The notes beneath the pieces are model-generated. The model did no database searches. It saw nothing but the letters and a program-made list of their open reading frames with translations, and was not told where the DNA came from. Made by a program: the position numbers and the translations under genes. Positions 33,851-42,147 of a stretch of DNA of 64,000 bases are shown one piece after another. The DNA is taken from contig NZ_JAGIZB010000001.1 in assembly GCF_017813395.1 (NCBI RefSeq), forward strand, positions 394,341-458,340, read 5' to 3'. The stretch is from Pararoseomonas baculiformis (GTDB taxonomy: Bacteria > Pseudomonadota > Alphaproteobacteria > Acetobacterales > Acetobacteraceae). How positions within the stretch are numbered: the stretch's first letter is position 1; each line of letters starts with the position of its first letter.

Positions 33851-34223
33851 CGCAGCGTATCCATGGCGAAGGCTTCCCGTGGCTTATCCGCACCACGCCG
33901 CGGCAAACAACAACTTGCAGCCGATTTCATTCAGCAGATCGCAAGCTCGTGCTGCCACATTCCGTCACAGCCGGGACATTCTTCTGTCTCAGGCGGGGCT
34001 GCCCAATAGGGGCCTGTATGCCGGAGGGCGCCATGGGCGACACGCGGGACAGGAGCGGGAGCGAGAGGAACGGGGGCGGCCGCGGGCTTCCCTCCGCCGG
34101 GGCGTGGGCCACCATGCTGACCCTTTGGCTGCCGCCCACCGATCTCGGCGCGGCGGAGGTGGCGTTGACAGGGGCTGCGCAGGGCGTGTTCCTCCCGCCT
34201 CCCTGCCAGGAGAGGCCCGCCGA

Positions 34224-34961
34224 ATGTCCGACATCCCCGCCTGGGCTCGCCCCTCAGGGCGCGCCGCCGACCAGCTCCGGGAGCTGAAGCTCGAGCCGGG
34301 CTTCGCCCGCCACGCGGAGGGCTCCTGCCTCATCCGCATGGGCGTGACCGAGGTTCTCTGCACCGCCAGCGTCGAGGGACGTGTGCCCCCCTTCCTGCGC
34401 GGCAAGGGCCAGGGCTGGGTCACCGCCGAATACGGCATGCTGCCCCGCGCCACCCATACGCGCGGCGACCGCGAGGCGGCGCGCGGAAAGCAGTCCGGCC
34501 GCACCCAGGAAATCCAGCGCCTGATCGGCCGGTCGCTCCGCGCCGTGACCGACCTGAAGGCGATGGGCGAGGTGTCCATCGTGCTGGATTGCGACGTGCT
34601 GACGGCCGATGGCGGCACGCGCTGCGCCGCCATCACCGGCGCCTGGGTGGCGCTGCACCTGGCCCTGCAGCACTGCATGCGCTCCAACATCATGTCCACC
34701 AACCCGCTGCGGGACCAGGTGGCCGCCATTTCCTGCGGGATCCACCAGGGCAAGCCGGTGCTCGACCTCGACTATGCCGAGGACAGCAGCGCCCATACGG
34801 ATGGCAATTTCGTCATGACCGGCACCGGCGGGATCGTGGAGATCCAGGCCACAGCCGAGGGCGCGCCCTTCTCCGAGGCGGAGCTGACAGGCCTTCTCGC
34901 CCTGGCCCGCAAGGGCACGGCGGAGCTCTTCGCGGCCCAGCGCGTGGCGGTGGGGCTGTGA
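34224..34961 (+). CDS. rph: Ribonuclease PH
   Basis: A 245-residue phosphorolytic 3'-5' exoribonuclease trimming tRNA 3' ends. Recognisable parts are [43 protein letters not shown], the RNA-binding [45 protein letters not shown] and [20 protein letters not shown]. Length is normal. The ATG at 34224 follows AGGAGA. Its TGA overlaps the GTG start of rdgB by 4 bp (GTGA), so both are translated from one message. The hrcA gene is divergent on the left. Confidence 0.97.
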   Translation: MSDIPAWARPSGRAADQLRELKLEPGFARHAEGSCLIRMGVTEVLCTASVEGRVPPFLRGKGQGWVTAEYGMLPRATHTRGDREAARGKQSGRTQEIQRLIGRSLRAVTDLKAMGEVSIVLDCDVLTADGGTRCAAITGAWVALHLALQHCMRSNIMSTNPLRDQVAAISCGIHQGKPVLDLDYAEDSSAHTDGNFVMTGTGGIVEIQATAEGAPFSEAELTGLLALARKGTAELFAAQRVAVGL

Positions 34962-35572
34962 CACGCCGGCTGCTGGCGGAGAAGCGCCTCTGCCTTGCCA
35001 CCCATAATGCGGGCAAGGCGCGGGAGAATGCCGCGCTGCTCGCCGGGCACGGGATCGAGGTGGTGACGGCGGGCGAGCTGGGCTTGCCCGTGCCGGAGGA
35101 GACCGAGACCAGCTTCATCGGCAATGCCACGCTGAAGGCGCTGGCCGCCGCCCGCGCGAGCGGGATGGTCTCCATGGCCGATGATTCCGGCTTCTCCGTC
35201 GCAGCCCTGGACGGCGCGCCAGGCGTCCATACCGCCGATTGGGCGGAGCAGCCGGATGGCACCCGGGACTATGCCGCCGCGATGGCGAAGGTGGAGCGGC
35301 TGGCCCGGCATTCGCCGGACCGGAAGGCCTGGTTCTCCTGCGCCCTCGCCCTGGCCTGGCCGGATGGGCATGTGGAGGCCTTCCTGGGCGAGGCCCATGG
35401 CGAATGGGTCTGGCCACCGCGCGGGGAGAAGGGCTTCGGCTACGACCCGATCTTCGTGCCCGCCGGCGAGGCCCAGAGCTTCGCCGAGATGGATCCGGCC
35501 CGGAAGCACGCCATCAGCCACCGCGCCGCCGCCTTCCGCCTGCTGGCCGAGGCCTGCCTTCCCCGCGGCTGA
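34958..35572 (+). CDS. rdgB: Non-canonical purine NTP pyrophosphatase (RdgB/HAM1)
   Basis: A 204-residue XTP/dITP diphosphatase that removes ITP, dITP and XTP from the nucleotide pool. Motifs: [11 protein letters not shown] (substrate-binding SGNxGKxxE type), [24 protein letters not shown] with the catalytic [13 protein letters not shown] and [13 protein letters not shown]. The start is a GTG overlapping the rph stop. The rph-rdgB pair is widely conserved in alphaproteobacteria; the hemW gene that often comes next is replaced here by motB. Confidence 0.96.
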   Translation: MTRRLLAEKRLCLATHNAGKARENAALLAGHGIEVVTAGELGLPVPEETETSFIGNATLKALAAARASGMVSMADDSGFSVAALDGAPGVHTADWAEQPDGTRDYAAAMAKVERLARHSPDRKAWFSCALALAWPDGHVEAFLGEAHGEWVWPPRGEKGFGYDPIFVPAGEAQSFAEMDPARKHAISHRAAAFRLLAEACLPRG

Positions 35573-35573
35573 G

Positions 35574-35593
35574 GGCGCGGCATCAACCGCGCC
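35574..35593 (+). terminator. Hairpin after rdgB
   Basis: GGCGCGG-CATCAA-CCGCGCC, a perfect 7-bp stem followed by TTAACG, starting right after the rdgB stop. Confidence 0.5.
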
Positions 35594-35639
35594 TTAACGT
35601 CCCGGAGTCACCCTGCACCCGGGCAGCGGGTGCGGGGCC

Positions 35640-36644
35640 GTGGCGAGAGGCAGGGGCGAAGGCACGACCATCGTCATCCGGAAGGAGGAGGGCGGGGAAG
35701 GCGGCCATCATGGCGGCGCCTGGAAGGTCGCCTATGCCGATTTCGTCACGGCGATGATGGCCTTCTTCCTCCTGATGTGGCTGCTGAACGCCACCACGGA
35801 GGAGCAGCGCCGCGGCCTGGCCGACTACTTCAACCCGACCAATGTCATGGGCCAGCGCGCCAGCGGCTCCGGCCAGCCCTTCGGCGGTCGCACGCCGAAC
35901 GAATCGGGCCAGCTCGCCTCCAATGCCTCCTCCATGCGTGTGGAGACCGGCCCGCGCCCCGTCATCTTCGACCTGGAGGAGGATGACAGCGACAGCCCCG
36001 CCAGCCCGGTGGAGCGGCGGGAGGGGCCCAAGGGGGATGACGAGATCGCCACCCCCGCGCGGCTGATGGCGCAGCACGCACCCCCCGGCACTGGCCCCGG
36101 CGAGAACCAGGCAGGGCTCGCCCAGGCCTCCGCCGAGGCGCTGCGGGAGGAGCTGGCACGGCGCGAGCGCGACGCAATGGACCGCATGGCCGAGCAGATC
36201 CGGGCCGCGGTGCGGGAAGACCCCACCCTGGCCGATCTGGCACGCCAGCTCCGGGTGGAGCAGGTGCCCGAGGGCTTGCGCATACAGCTGCTGGACGGGG
36301 AACGAGAACCCATGTTCGCCCTGGGCGGCAATGCGCCATCGGAAAAGCTCCGCGCGCTGCTGGCCAAGGTCGCGGCGGTGATCAACCGCGTGCCGCATGC
36401 CGTGGCCATCACCGGCCATACCGATGCCACCCCCTTCCGCCCGGGGGCACGCTCCAACTGGGATCTCTCGGCCGAGCGCGCCAATGCCACGCGGCGCCTC
36501 CTGACCGAGGGCGGCGTGGCGGAAGCGCGCATCCGCAGCGTCACTGGCCTGGCCGGGCGCGAGCCGCTGATGCCCGAGAACCCGCAGAACGCCGCCAACC
36601 GCCGCGTCTCCGTGCTGCTGCTGCGGGAGAACCCGGCACCGTGA
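35640..36644 (+). CDS. motB: Flagellar motor stator protein MotB
   Basis: A 334-residue stator protein. A single membrane helix near residues 30-50 holds the conserved proton-path Asp in AYADFVTAMMAFFLLMWLLNAT. A long acidic linker follows, then a C-terminal OmpA-like peptidoglycan-binding domain (ITGHTDATPF..., WDLSAERANATRRLLTEGGV..., NAANRRVSVLLL). It anchors the stator to the wall. The start is GTG 35640, as no in-frame ATG precedes the membrane helix. The order motB then motA is the reverse of the enteric one, and the genes overlap by 4 bp (GTGA). No other flagellar gene is in the window. Confidence 0.93.
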   Translation: MARGRGEGTTIVIRKEEGGEGGHHGGAWKVAYADFVTAMMAFFLLMWLLNATTEEQRRGLADYFNPTNVMGQRASGSGQPFGGRTPNESGQLASNASSMRVETGPRPVIFDLEEDDSDSPASPVERREGPKGDDEIATPARLMAQHAPPGTGPGENQAGLAQASAEALREELARRERDAMDRMAEQIRAAVREDPTLADLARQLRVEQVPEGLRIQLLDGEREPMFALGGNAPSEKLRALLAKVAAVINRVPHAVAITGHTDATPFRPGARSNWDLSAERANATRRLLTEGGVAEARIRSVTGLAGREPLMPENPQNAANRRVSVLLLRENPAP

Positions 36645-37507
36645 CCACGGTCATCGGCTTCGTCCTGATGATGGTCACGGTCTTCGGCGGCTACACCTTG
36701 GCCGGAGGCAAGTTCGACATCATCCTGCACGCCCTGCCGCTGGAAGGGCTGATGATTGGTGGCGCGGCGGTCGGCGCCTTCGTCATGTCCAACTCGATGC
36801 ATGACGTGAAGCACACGCTCGCCGGCTTCGGGAAGATCTTCAAGGGCGCGCGCTACCACAAGTCCGACTACGTGGAGATGCTGTCGCTGCTCTACTGGTT
36901 CGTGCGGCTGGTGCAGACCAAGGGCGCCATGGCGCTGGAAGCGCATATCGAGAAGCCGGAGGACAGCCCGGCCTTCAACAAGTTCCCGAAGATCAAGGCC
37001 AACCACCACGCCGTGGCGATGATCTGCGACTACCTGCGGATGGTCGGCATGAATGCCGATGACCCGCACCAGATCGAGGATGTGATGGCGCGGGAGCTGA
37101 AGAAGCTGAAGGAGGAGGAGATGCACCCCTCCCACGCGATGCAGAGCATGGCGGATGCGCTGCCTGCGCTGGGGATCGTCGCGGCGGTGCTGGGGGTGAT
37201 CAAGACCATGGCCTCCATCGACCAGCCACCCACCGTGCTGGGCGGCATGATCGGCGGCGCGCTGGTGGGCACCTTCCTGGGGGTGCTGCTGGCCTATGGC
37301 GTGATGGGCCCCATGGCCGCCCGGCTGAAGGGGGTGGTGGATGAGGAAACCAAGTATTTCGAGGTGATCCGCGCCGTGCTGGTGGCGCATCTGCACGGCA
37401 ACGCGCCGCAGGTTTCCGTGGAAACCGGGCGGAAGATGGCCCCTTCCGCCTATATGCCCAGCTTTCAGGAGCTGGAAGCGGCGCTGCAGGATTTGCAGAT
37501 CGCCTGA
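36641..37507 (+). CDS. motA: Flagellar motor stator protein MotA
   Basis: A 288-residue four-helix stator protein. Helices at about 1-20 (VIGFVLMMVTVFGGYTLAGG), 33-52 (GLMIGGAAVGAFVMSN), 170-195 and 205-225. The prolines of the proton path are seen in LPALGIVAAVLGVIKTM and LLAYGVMGPMAARL; the cytoplasmic loop has LEAHIEKPEDSPAFNKFP. With MotB it forms the ion channel that turns the flagellum. GTG start inside the motB stop. The LEAHIE segment has Ala where enteric MotA has Arg (LERDIE), from memory of that sequence. Confidence 0.94.
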   Translation: MTTVIGFVLMMVTVFGGYTLAGGKFDIILHALPLEGLMIGGAAVGAFVMSNSMHDVKHTLAGFGKIFKGARYHKSDYVEMLSLLYWFVRLVQTKGAMALEAHIEKPEDSPAFNKFPKIKANHHAVAMICDYLRMVGMNADDPHQIEDVMARELKKLKEEEMHPSHAMQSMADALPALGIVAAVLGVIKTMASIDQPPTVLGGMIGGALVGTFLGVLLAYGVMGPMAARLKGVVDEETKYFEVIRAVLVAHLHGNAPQVSVETGRKMAPSAYMPSFQELEAALQDLQIA

Positions 37508-37527
37508 ACCGCGATACGCACGGGGCC

Positions 37528-37953
37528 ATGGAAGACACCGCCCCTTTTCACGACCTTCTCGGCATCACCGTGGATGAATGGCGCGACGGCTTCGCGCGCC
37601 TGGCCCTGGTGGTGGAGCGCAAGCACTTCAACCGCAGCGGCGTCCTGCATGGCGGCGTGCTGCTCGCCCTGGTGGACCAGGCCGGCGCCTATGCCGGGAT
37701 GTTCTGCACCGTGCCCGGCAATGTCCGGCGCGGCGTGACGCTGGATCTGAACACCCGCTTCACCGGCCAGGTGACAGAGGGGCGCATCACGGCGGAGGGC
37801 CGGGTGGTCACCGCCGGCCGCAACATCTTCTTCACCAGCACCGAGGTGCGCGGGCCGGACGGCAAGATCGTCGCCTATGGCTCCGGCACGCATCGCTGGC
37901 GCAGCGGCAGCCAGCTGCCCGAGGGCGTGCCGGCGGATTCGCCGCTGCGCTGA
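37528..37953 (+). CDS. PaaI-type hotdog thioesterase
   Basis: A 141-residue single hotdog protein. The central helix with RSGVLHGGVLLALVDQAGAYAG is the thioesterase signature (HGGxxxxLxDxA), followed by strands VTLDLNTRFTGQVTEG and FFTSTEVRGPDGKIVAYGSGTHRW. It hydrolyses acyl- or aryl-CoA thioesters. It begins 20 bp after motA but is not functionally related; it is probably the end of that transcript. Substrate unknown. A second hotdog protein is at 47080. Confidence 0.9.
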   Translation: MEDTAPFHDLLGITVDEWRDGFARLALVVERKHFNRSGVLHGGVLLALVDQAGAYAGMFCTVPGNVRRGVTLDLNTRFTGQVTEGRITAEGRVVTAGRNIFFTSTEVRGPDGKIVAYGSGTHRWRSGSQLPEGVPADSPLR

Positions 37954-38034
37954 CGCGGAAGGGGCGAGCCTTGCGCGCTTGCCCCCACCCTGCCGGCCGC
38001 TACTATCCCCTGTCGTTCCGGGAGAGATCATAAA

Positions 38035-39630
38035 ATGCCGCTGACCCGACGTGCCGTCCTGCAAGCCTCCGCCGTCGGCGCGGCGCTGCACCAGGCCGGT
38101 CCCGCCTTCGCGCAGACCCCCGCCGGCGTCCTGGTCGTTGCCAAGCAGATCAGCGACCTGACCAGCGTCGATCCCGGTGAGAGCTTCGAATGGAGCGGGG
38201 CCGAGATCTGCGGCAATGTTTACCAGAAGCTGGTGACCACGCCGAACAACGACCCGGCCCGCCTGACCGGGGAGCTGGCCGAGAGCTGGGCCGTGTCGGA
38301 TGACAGCCGGCGCTTCACCTTCCGGATGAAGGACGGCCCACGCTTTGCCTCCGGCAAGCCCGTCACCGCGGAGGACGCCGCCTGGTCGCTCCAGCGCGCG
38401 GTGATCCTCAACAAGTCGCCCGCCTTCATCATCAACCAGTTCGGCTTCACCCGGGACAACGTGGCCGAGCGGATCCGCGCGACCGATCCGCGCACCCTGG
38501 TCCTCGAGACCGCCGAGCCGACGGCGCCCAGCTTCCTGCTCTTCTGCCTGTCCGCCGTGGTCGGCAGCGTGATCGAGAAGGCGGCGGCCATGGGCAATGC
38601 CCGGGGCGATGACCTCGGCAATGCCTGGCTCAAGGCCAATACGGCCGGCTCCGGCCCCTATATGCTGCGCGCCTGGCGGGCGAATGAGAGCATCGTCATG
38701 GAGGCGAACCCTCACGCCACCGAGGCGCCCGCGACACGTCGCGTCATCATCCGCCACGTGGCTGATCCTTCCGTGCAGCTCCTCGGCCTCCAGCGCGGGG
38801 ATTTCGACATCGTCCGTAATCTCGGGGCGGAGCAGATCCGGCAGGTTTCGGAGGATTCGCGCTACAGGCTGCACGCCCAGCGGCGGGCGAGCGTGATGTA
38901 CCTGTCCCTGAGCCAGAAGGTGCAGGCATTCGCCCGGCCGGAGGTGCGGCAGGCCATCAAGATGGCGGTGGACTACGAGGGCATTCGCCGGAACATCGTG
39001 CCCACCACCTACGCGATCAACCAGAGCTTCCTGCCGCAGGGCCTGCCCGGCGCGCTGGCCGACACGCCCTTCCGGCAGGACCTGGCGGCCGCGCGGGCGC
39101 TGATGGCCAAGGCTGGCCTGGCCGAGGGCTTCGAGGCCAGCTTCGACTTCACGGCCGAGGCGCCCTTCATGGACATCGCCCAGGCCATCCAGGCCAATCT
39201 CGCGCAGATCGGCATCCGCCTGCGGATGAATCCCGGCGACAGCCGGCAGGTGGTCAGCCGCACCCGCGCGCGCCAGCACGAGATCGCGCTGGTGCAGTGG
39301 GGCAGCGACTATTTCGATCCGAACACCAATGCCGAGGCCTTCCTCATCAACACCGACAATGGTGAGGATGCCCGGAACAAGACGCTCGCCTGGCGGGCGA
39401 GCTGGCCGATCCCCGAGCTGAGCGCCCGCACCCTGGCGGCGCGAAAGGAAACCGACGCCGCGAAGCGGACCGCGATGTATGAGGAGCTGCAGCGCGAGAG
39501 CCAGCGCGAGAGCCCCTTCGTGATGCTTTTCCAGCTGATCGAGAACTCTGTCACCCGCGCCGCGGTAACGGGGCTGGATACCGGCCCGATGAGCGACCGC
39601 TACCGTTATCGCGGCGTCGTCAAGGCCTGA
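38035..39630 (+). CDS. ABC transporter substrate-binding protein, peptide (family 5) type
   Basis: A 531-residue periplasmic binding protein with a signal of about 26 residues (MPLTRRAVLQASAVGAAL..., cleavage near AFAQT). Family 5 marks: DLTSVDPGESFEWSGAEICGNVYQKLV, LAESWAVSDDSRRFTFRMKDGPRFASGKPVTAEDAAWSLQRA, and RPEVRQAIKMAVDYEGIRRNIV. Ligand is likely a peptide or other oligomeric nutrient. No permease or ATPase gene is beside it. It is the second orphan family 5 receptor in the window. Confidence 0.92.
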   Translation: MPLTRRAVLQASAVGAALHQAGPAFAQTPAGVLVVAKQISDLTSVDPGESFEWSGAEICGNVYQKLVTTPNNDPARLTGELAESWAVSDDSRRFTFRMKDGPRFASGKPVTAEDAAWSLQRAVILNKSPAFIINQFGFTRDNVAERIRATDPRTLVLETAEPTAPSFLLFCLSAVVGSVIEKAAAMGNARGDDLGNAWLKANTAGSGPYMLRAWRANESIVMEANPHATEAPATRRVIIRHVADPSVQLLGLQRGDFDIVRNLGAEQIRQVSEDSRYRLHAQRRASVMYLSLSQKVQAFARPEVRQAIKMAVDYEGIRRNIVPTTYAINQSFLPQGLPGALADTPFRQDLAAARALMAKAGLAEGFEASFDFTAEAPFMDIAQAIQANLAQIGIRLRMNPGDSRQVVSRTRARQHEIALVQWGSDYFDPNTNAEAFLINTDNGEDARNKTLAWRASWPIPELSARTLAARKETDAAKRTAMYEELQRESQRESPFVMLFQLIENSVTRAAVTGLDTGPMSDRYRYRGVVKA

Positions 39631-39636
39631 TGCCTC

Positions 39637-39659
39637 GGCGGGGCCATCTAGGCCCCGCC
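39637..39659. terminator. Bidirectional hairpin overlapping the SDR stop codon
   Basis: A perfect 9-bp stem GGCGGGGCC-ATCTA-GGCCCCGCC. The loop contains the stop codon of the leftward SDR gene; the binding-protein gene ends 7 bp before the stem. Confidence 0.55.
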
Positions 39660-40415
39660 CCAGTTCATCGTCAGCCCGCCATCCATCACCACGGTCTGGC
39701 CGGTGATGTATTCGGCATCGGGGCTGGCCAGGAACAGCGCCAGCTTGGCGATCTCCTCTGGCTGGCCGGCGCGGTGCCAGGGGATTTCCTTGAAGGAGGC
39801 CTCGCGCTTGGCGGGGTCGTCCAGCCGCTCCTGGGTCATGGGGGTCTGGATCAGACCGGGAGCGATGCCCACAACGTTGATCTTCCTCGGTGCCAGCTCC
39901 ACCGAAAGGCTGCGGACCAGCGAGCCCAGCCCGGCCTTGGACATGCCATAGGGCGCGCTCTCATCCGTCGGCAGGTGCTGGGCGACGGAGGTGATGTTGA
40001 TGATCTTGCTGCCCTCCGGCGGGTTGCCGCGCAGGAAGGCGCGGCAGCACCAGAGCGGGCCGAAGAGGTTGGTGCGGATCACCACTTCCGCATCCTCATC
40101 CGCCAGCTCGGCCACGGGCTTCTTGCCACCCATGCCCTTGCCGGCATTGTTCACCAGGATGTCCAGCCCGCCCAGCGCGCTGCGGGCAGCATCGAAGGCC
40201 GCATCGACCGCACGGGAATCCATCACGTCCAGCCGGGTGGTGAAGGCTCGCCGGCCCGCGGATTCGATACGCCGGGCGGTTTCGCCCGCGCCCGCCTCAT
40301 CCGTGTGGAAGGTGATGGCGAGGTCCGCCCCCGCCCGGGCGAAGGCCACCGCGATGGCCTGCCCGATGCCGGAATCCGCGCCCGTGATGAAGGCCCGCTT
40401 GCCCTGAAGGACCAT
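39648..40415 (-). CDS. Short-chain dehydrogenase/reductase (SDR)
   Basis: A 255-residue classical SDR. Cofactor motif FITGADSGIGQAIA at about 9-22, NNAGKG at about 88, then the catalytic Ser-Tyr-Lys region SVAQHLPTDESAPYGMSKAGLGSL, and PGLIQTPMT. It uses NAD(P)H and resembles glucose 1-dehydrogenase-like SDRs. The C-terminus (EYITGQTVVMDGGLTMNWGGA) is typical. Substrate unknown. It is transcribed alone, 60 bp from the next leftward gene. Confidence 0.9.
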   Translation of the reverse strand: MVLQGKRAFITGADSGIGQAIAVAFARAGADLAITFHTDEAGAGETARRIESAGRRAFTTRLDVMDSRAVDAAFDAARSALGGLDILVNNAGKGMGGKKPVAELADEDAEVVIRTNLFGPLWCCRAFLRGNPPEGSKIINITSVAQHLPTDESAPYGMSKAGLGSLVRSLSVELAPRKINVVGIAPGLIQTPMTQERLDDPAKREASFKEIPWHRAGQPEEIAKLALFLASPDAEYITGQTVVMDGGLTMNWGGA

Positions 40416-40475
40416 CCCGCCGCTCCTTGTGTGCCGGAGCCGATGAAGCGCCGGGCACCGAGGGCGGGTTGCGCC

Positions 40476-40748
40476 TCAACCCTTGCGGCGCAGCGTCCGC
40501 AGGTTGGCGGAAACGCGGCGGCGGGCCGGCTTGGCCGCCGCCTCCATCACCGCGGCCGGGCTTTCGCCCCGCATCGCGGCATGTCCGGCCGCGATCCAGC
40601 CATCCGCGAAGGCCTTCTGCTTCTCGATCGCCATCCGGGCCAGCTCCGCCCCGGAACTATCGGGGCGGGCCATCAGGTCCAGGCTTCGCAGGGTGAAGAC
40701 CCAGCCCGCCTGCCAGGCGAAGAGGCCCCAGTTGGCGGGGTTGTTCAT
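40476..40748 (-). CDS. Small helical protein of unknown function
   Basis: A 90-residue protein: a moderately hydrophobic first part (WGLFAWQAGWVFTLRSLDLMA), a helix rich in Ala (AELARMAIEKQKAFADGWIAAGHAAM) and a basic tail (KPARRRVSANLRTLRRKG). The pattern recalls short phasin-like or granule-associated proteins, but I cannot assign it. Its ATG overlaps the stop of the peroxiredoxin gene by 4 bp (ATGA), so it is coupled to that gene and is likely real. Confidence 0.6.
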   Translation of the reverse strand: MNNPANWGLFAWQAGWVFTLRSLDLMARPDSSGAELARMAIEKQKAFADGWIAAGHAAMRGESPAAVMEAAAKPARRRVSANLRTLRRKG

Positions 40749-41227
40749 AGCTTGGCCAACACGGCCTCGGCGCTGCTCACCTCGAAGGCGCCCGGCTGCT
40801 CCACGCCCAGGTAGCTCACCTTCCCGTCCTTCGCGACCAGGGCGAAGCGCTGGGAACGCACGCCCATGCCGCGGGCGGTCAGGTCCATTTCCAGGCCCAG
40901 GGCCTTGATGAAGGCGCCGGAGCCATCGGCCAGCAGCAGCAACTCGTCCTGCACGCCCTGGTCACGGCCCCAGGCCGCCATGACGAAGGCGTCGTTCACC
41001 GAGACGCAGGCCACGGTGTCCACGCCCTTGGCCTTCAGCGCCGCGGCCTGCTGGACGAAGCCGGGCAGGTGGCGGGCGGAGCAGGTGGGGGTGAAGGCCC
41101 CCGGCACGCCGAAGAGCACCACGGTCCCACTGCCGAGGAGGGTGGCGGTGTCCACCTCCTTCGGGCCTTCCGGGGTGGCCTGCATGATCTTGGTGGAGGG
41201 AATGGCGTCGCCGGTCTGGATAGGCAT
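40745..41227 (-). CDS. Peroxiredoxin, Prx5 (AhpE/PMP20-like) type
   Basis: A 160-residue thiol peroxidase. It begins IQTGDAIPSTKIMQATPEGPKEVDTATLLGSGTVVLFGVPGAFTPTCSARHLPGF, where the cysteine in PGAFTPTCS is the peroxidatic residue (about C49). SQRFALVAKDGKVSYLGVEQPGAFEVSSAEAVLA ends the fold. It reduces hydrogen peroxide and organic peroxides, probably with glutathione or thioredoxin. The next leftward gene overlaps by 4 bp. Divergent from yqgE. Confidence 0.94.
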   Translation of the reverse strand: MPIQTGDAIPSTKIMQATPEGPKEVDTATLLGSGTVVLFGVPGAFTPTCSARHLPGFVQQAAALKAKGVDTVACVSVNDAFVMAAWGRDQGVQDELLLLADGSGAFIKALGLEMDLTARGMGVRSQRFALVAKDGKVSYLGVEQPGAFEVSSAEAVLAKL

Positions 41228-41347
41228 GGGGGTCCTCAGGAACAGGGGGGCAGTTTCGGCGCCCGTTTCCCCTTCCTGTCAACACGCGGCTGCGCAATGC
41301 GGCACAAGCGGGTTGCAGCACCCCTTCCCTGCCGCCATCTTCCGGTC

Positions 41348-42040
41348 ATGACCCGGCGCACGAAGGACAAGGCTCCCCCGCCCCCGATCGAGGATGAGGA
41401 CGAGTTCGAGGAGATGGATGATCAGGAGGAGCAGGCCCCTCCCATCCAGCTTTCCCGCATGGCCAAGCCCGGCCCGGCGGAGGAGGGCTGGCTCGGCGGC
41501 CAGATCCTGATCGCCATGCCCAGCATGGAGGACCCGCGCTTCGCCCGAAGCGTGATCTGCCTCTGCGCCCACTCGCCCGAGGGCGCGATGGGCATCGTGC
41601 TGAACCGCGCCATCGAGAACCTGACCTTCGACGAGCTGCTGAAGCAGCTGGACGTCACCCCCATCCCGCCCCAGCGCCGGATCCGGCTGCATGCCGGCGG
41701 GCCCGTGGAGGGCGGCCGGGGATTCGTCCTGCATACCCAGGACTGGTCCAGCGAGGGCAGCCTGACCATCGAGGGCGGCTTCGCCCTCACGGCCAGCGTG
41801 GACATCCTGAAGGCCATCGCCAGCGGCGAGGGTCCGCGCCAGGGCTTGCTGGCCCTGGGTTATGCCGGCTGGGGCCCGGGCCAGCTGGAAAGCGAGATCG
41901 CCCATAACGCCTGGCTATCCGTCTCCCCGGACGAGGCCATCCTCTTCACCGAGGAGGACCAGGACGCGAAGTGGCGCCGGGCCCTGGCGAAGCTGAAGGT
42001 GGACCCGCTGCTGCTGGTGGATACGGCCGGGCGGGCCTGA
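41348..42040 (+). CDS. YqgE/AlgH family protein
   Basis: A 230-residue protein. An acidic N-terminal tail of about 45 residues ([15 protein letters not shown]) precedes the YqgE/AlgH domain: [59 protein letters not shown] and [23 protein letters not shown]. The molecular role of the family is unsettled; AlgH was linked to alginate regulation in Pseudomonas. The acidic tail is longer than in many members. ATG 41348 is the first in-frame start after the divergent peroxiredoxin region that gives this domain. Confidence 0.92.
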   Translation: MTRRTKDKAPPPPIEDEDEFEEMDDQEEQAPPIQLSRMAKPGPAEEGWLGGQILIAMPSMEDPRFARSVICLCAHSPEGAMGIVLNRAIENLTFDELLKQLDVTPIPPQRRIRLHAGGPVEGGRGFVLHTQDWSSEGSLTIEGGFALTASVDILKAIASGEGPRQGLLALGYAGWGPGQLESEIAHNAWLSVSPDEAILFTEEDQDAKWRRALAKLKVDPLLLVDTAGRA

Positions 42041-42147
42041 GGCCTGGGGCGGGTGCTGCTCCGGGGTTGACAGGGGGAGGCTGCCTGCCCCTCTTGCCGC
42101 CCCGAACGCATTCCCAGACCCCAAAGCCAGTTCAGGTTCCCTGCCCC

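Larger units (their letters stand above)
33786..34223. other. 438-bp intergenic region between hrcA and rph
   Basis: It carries a good hrcA promoter with an overlapping palindrome (see separate entries) at its left end. Toward rph there is a perfect -35 hexamer TTGACA at 34165-34170 but no convincing -10 box at 16-18 bp. The central part (33880-34140) shows no convincing gene; an open frame running from 33879 into rph is judged to be GC-driven read-back. Confidence 0.5.

Noticed and set aside
34165..34193. rph promoter with perfect -35 TTGACA
   Set aside because: No acceptable -10 hexamer at 16-18 bp; noted in the intergenic entry only.
33786..34223. CIRCE element near hrcA
   Set aside because: No TTAGCACTC-N9-GAGTGCTAA-like repeat is present; the palindrome found is different and shorter.
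42067..42095. aspS promoter with perfect -35 TTGACA
   Set aside because: The downstream region is C/T-rich without a -10-like hexamer.
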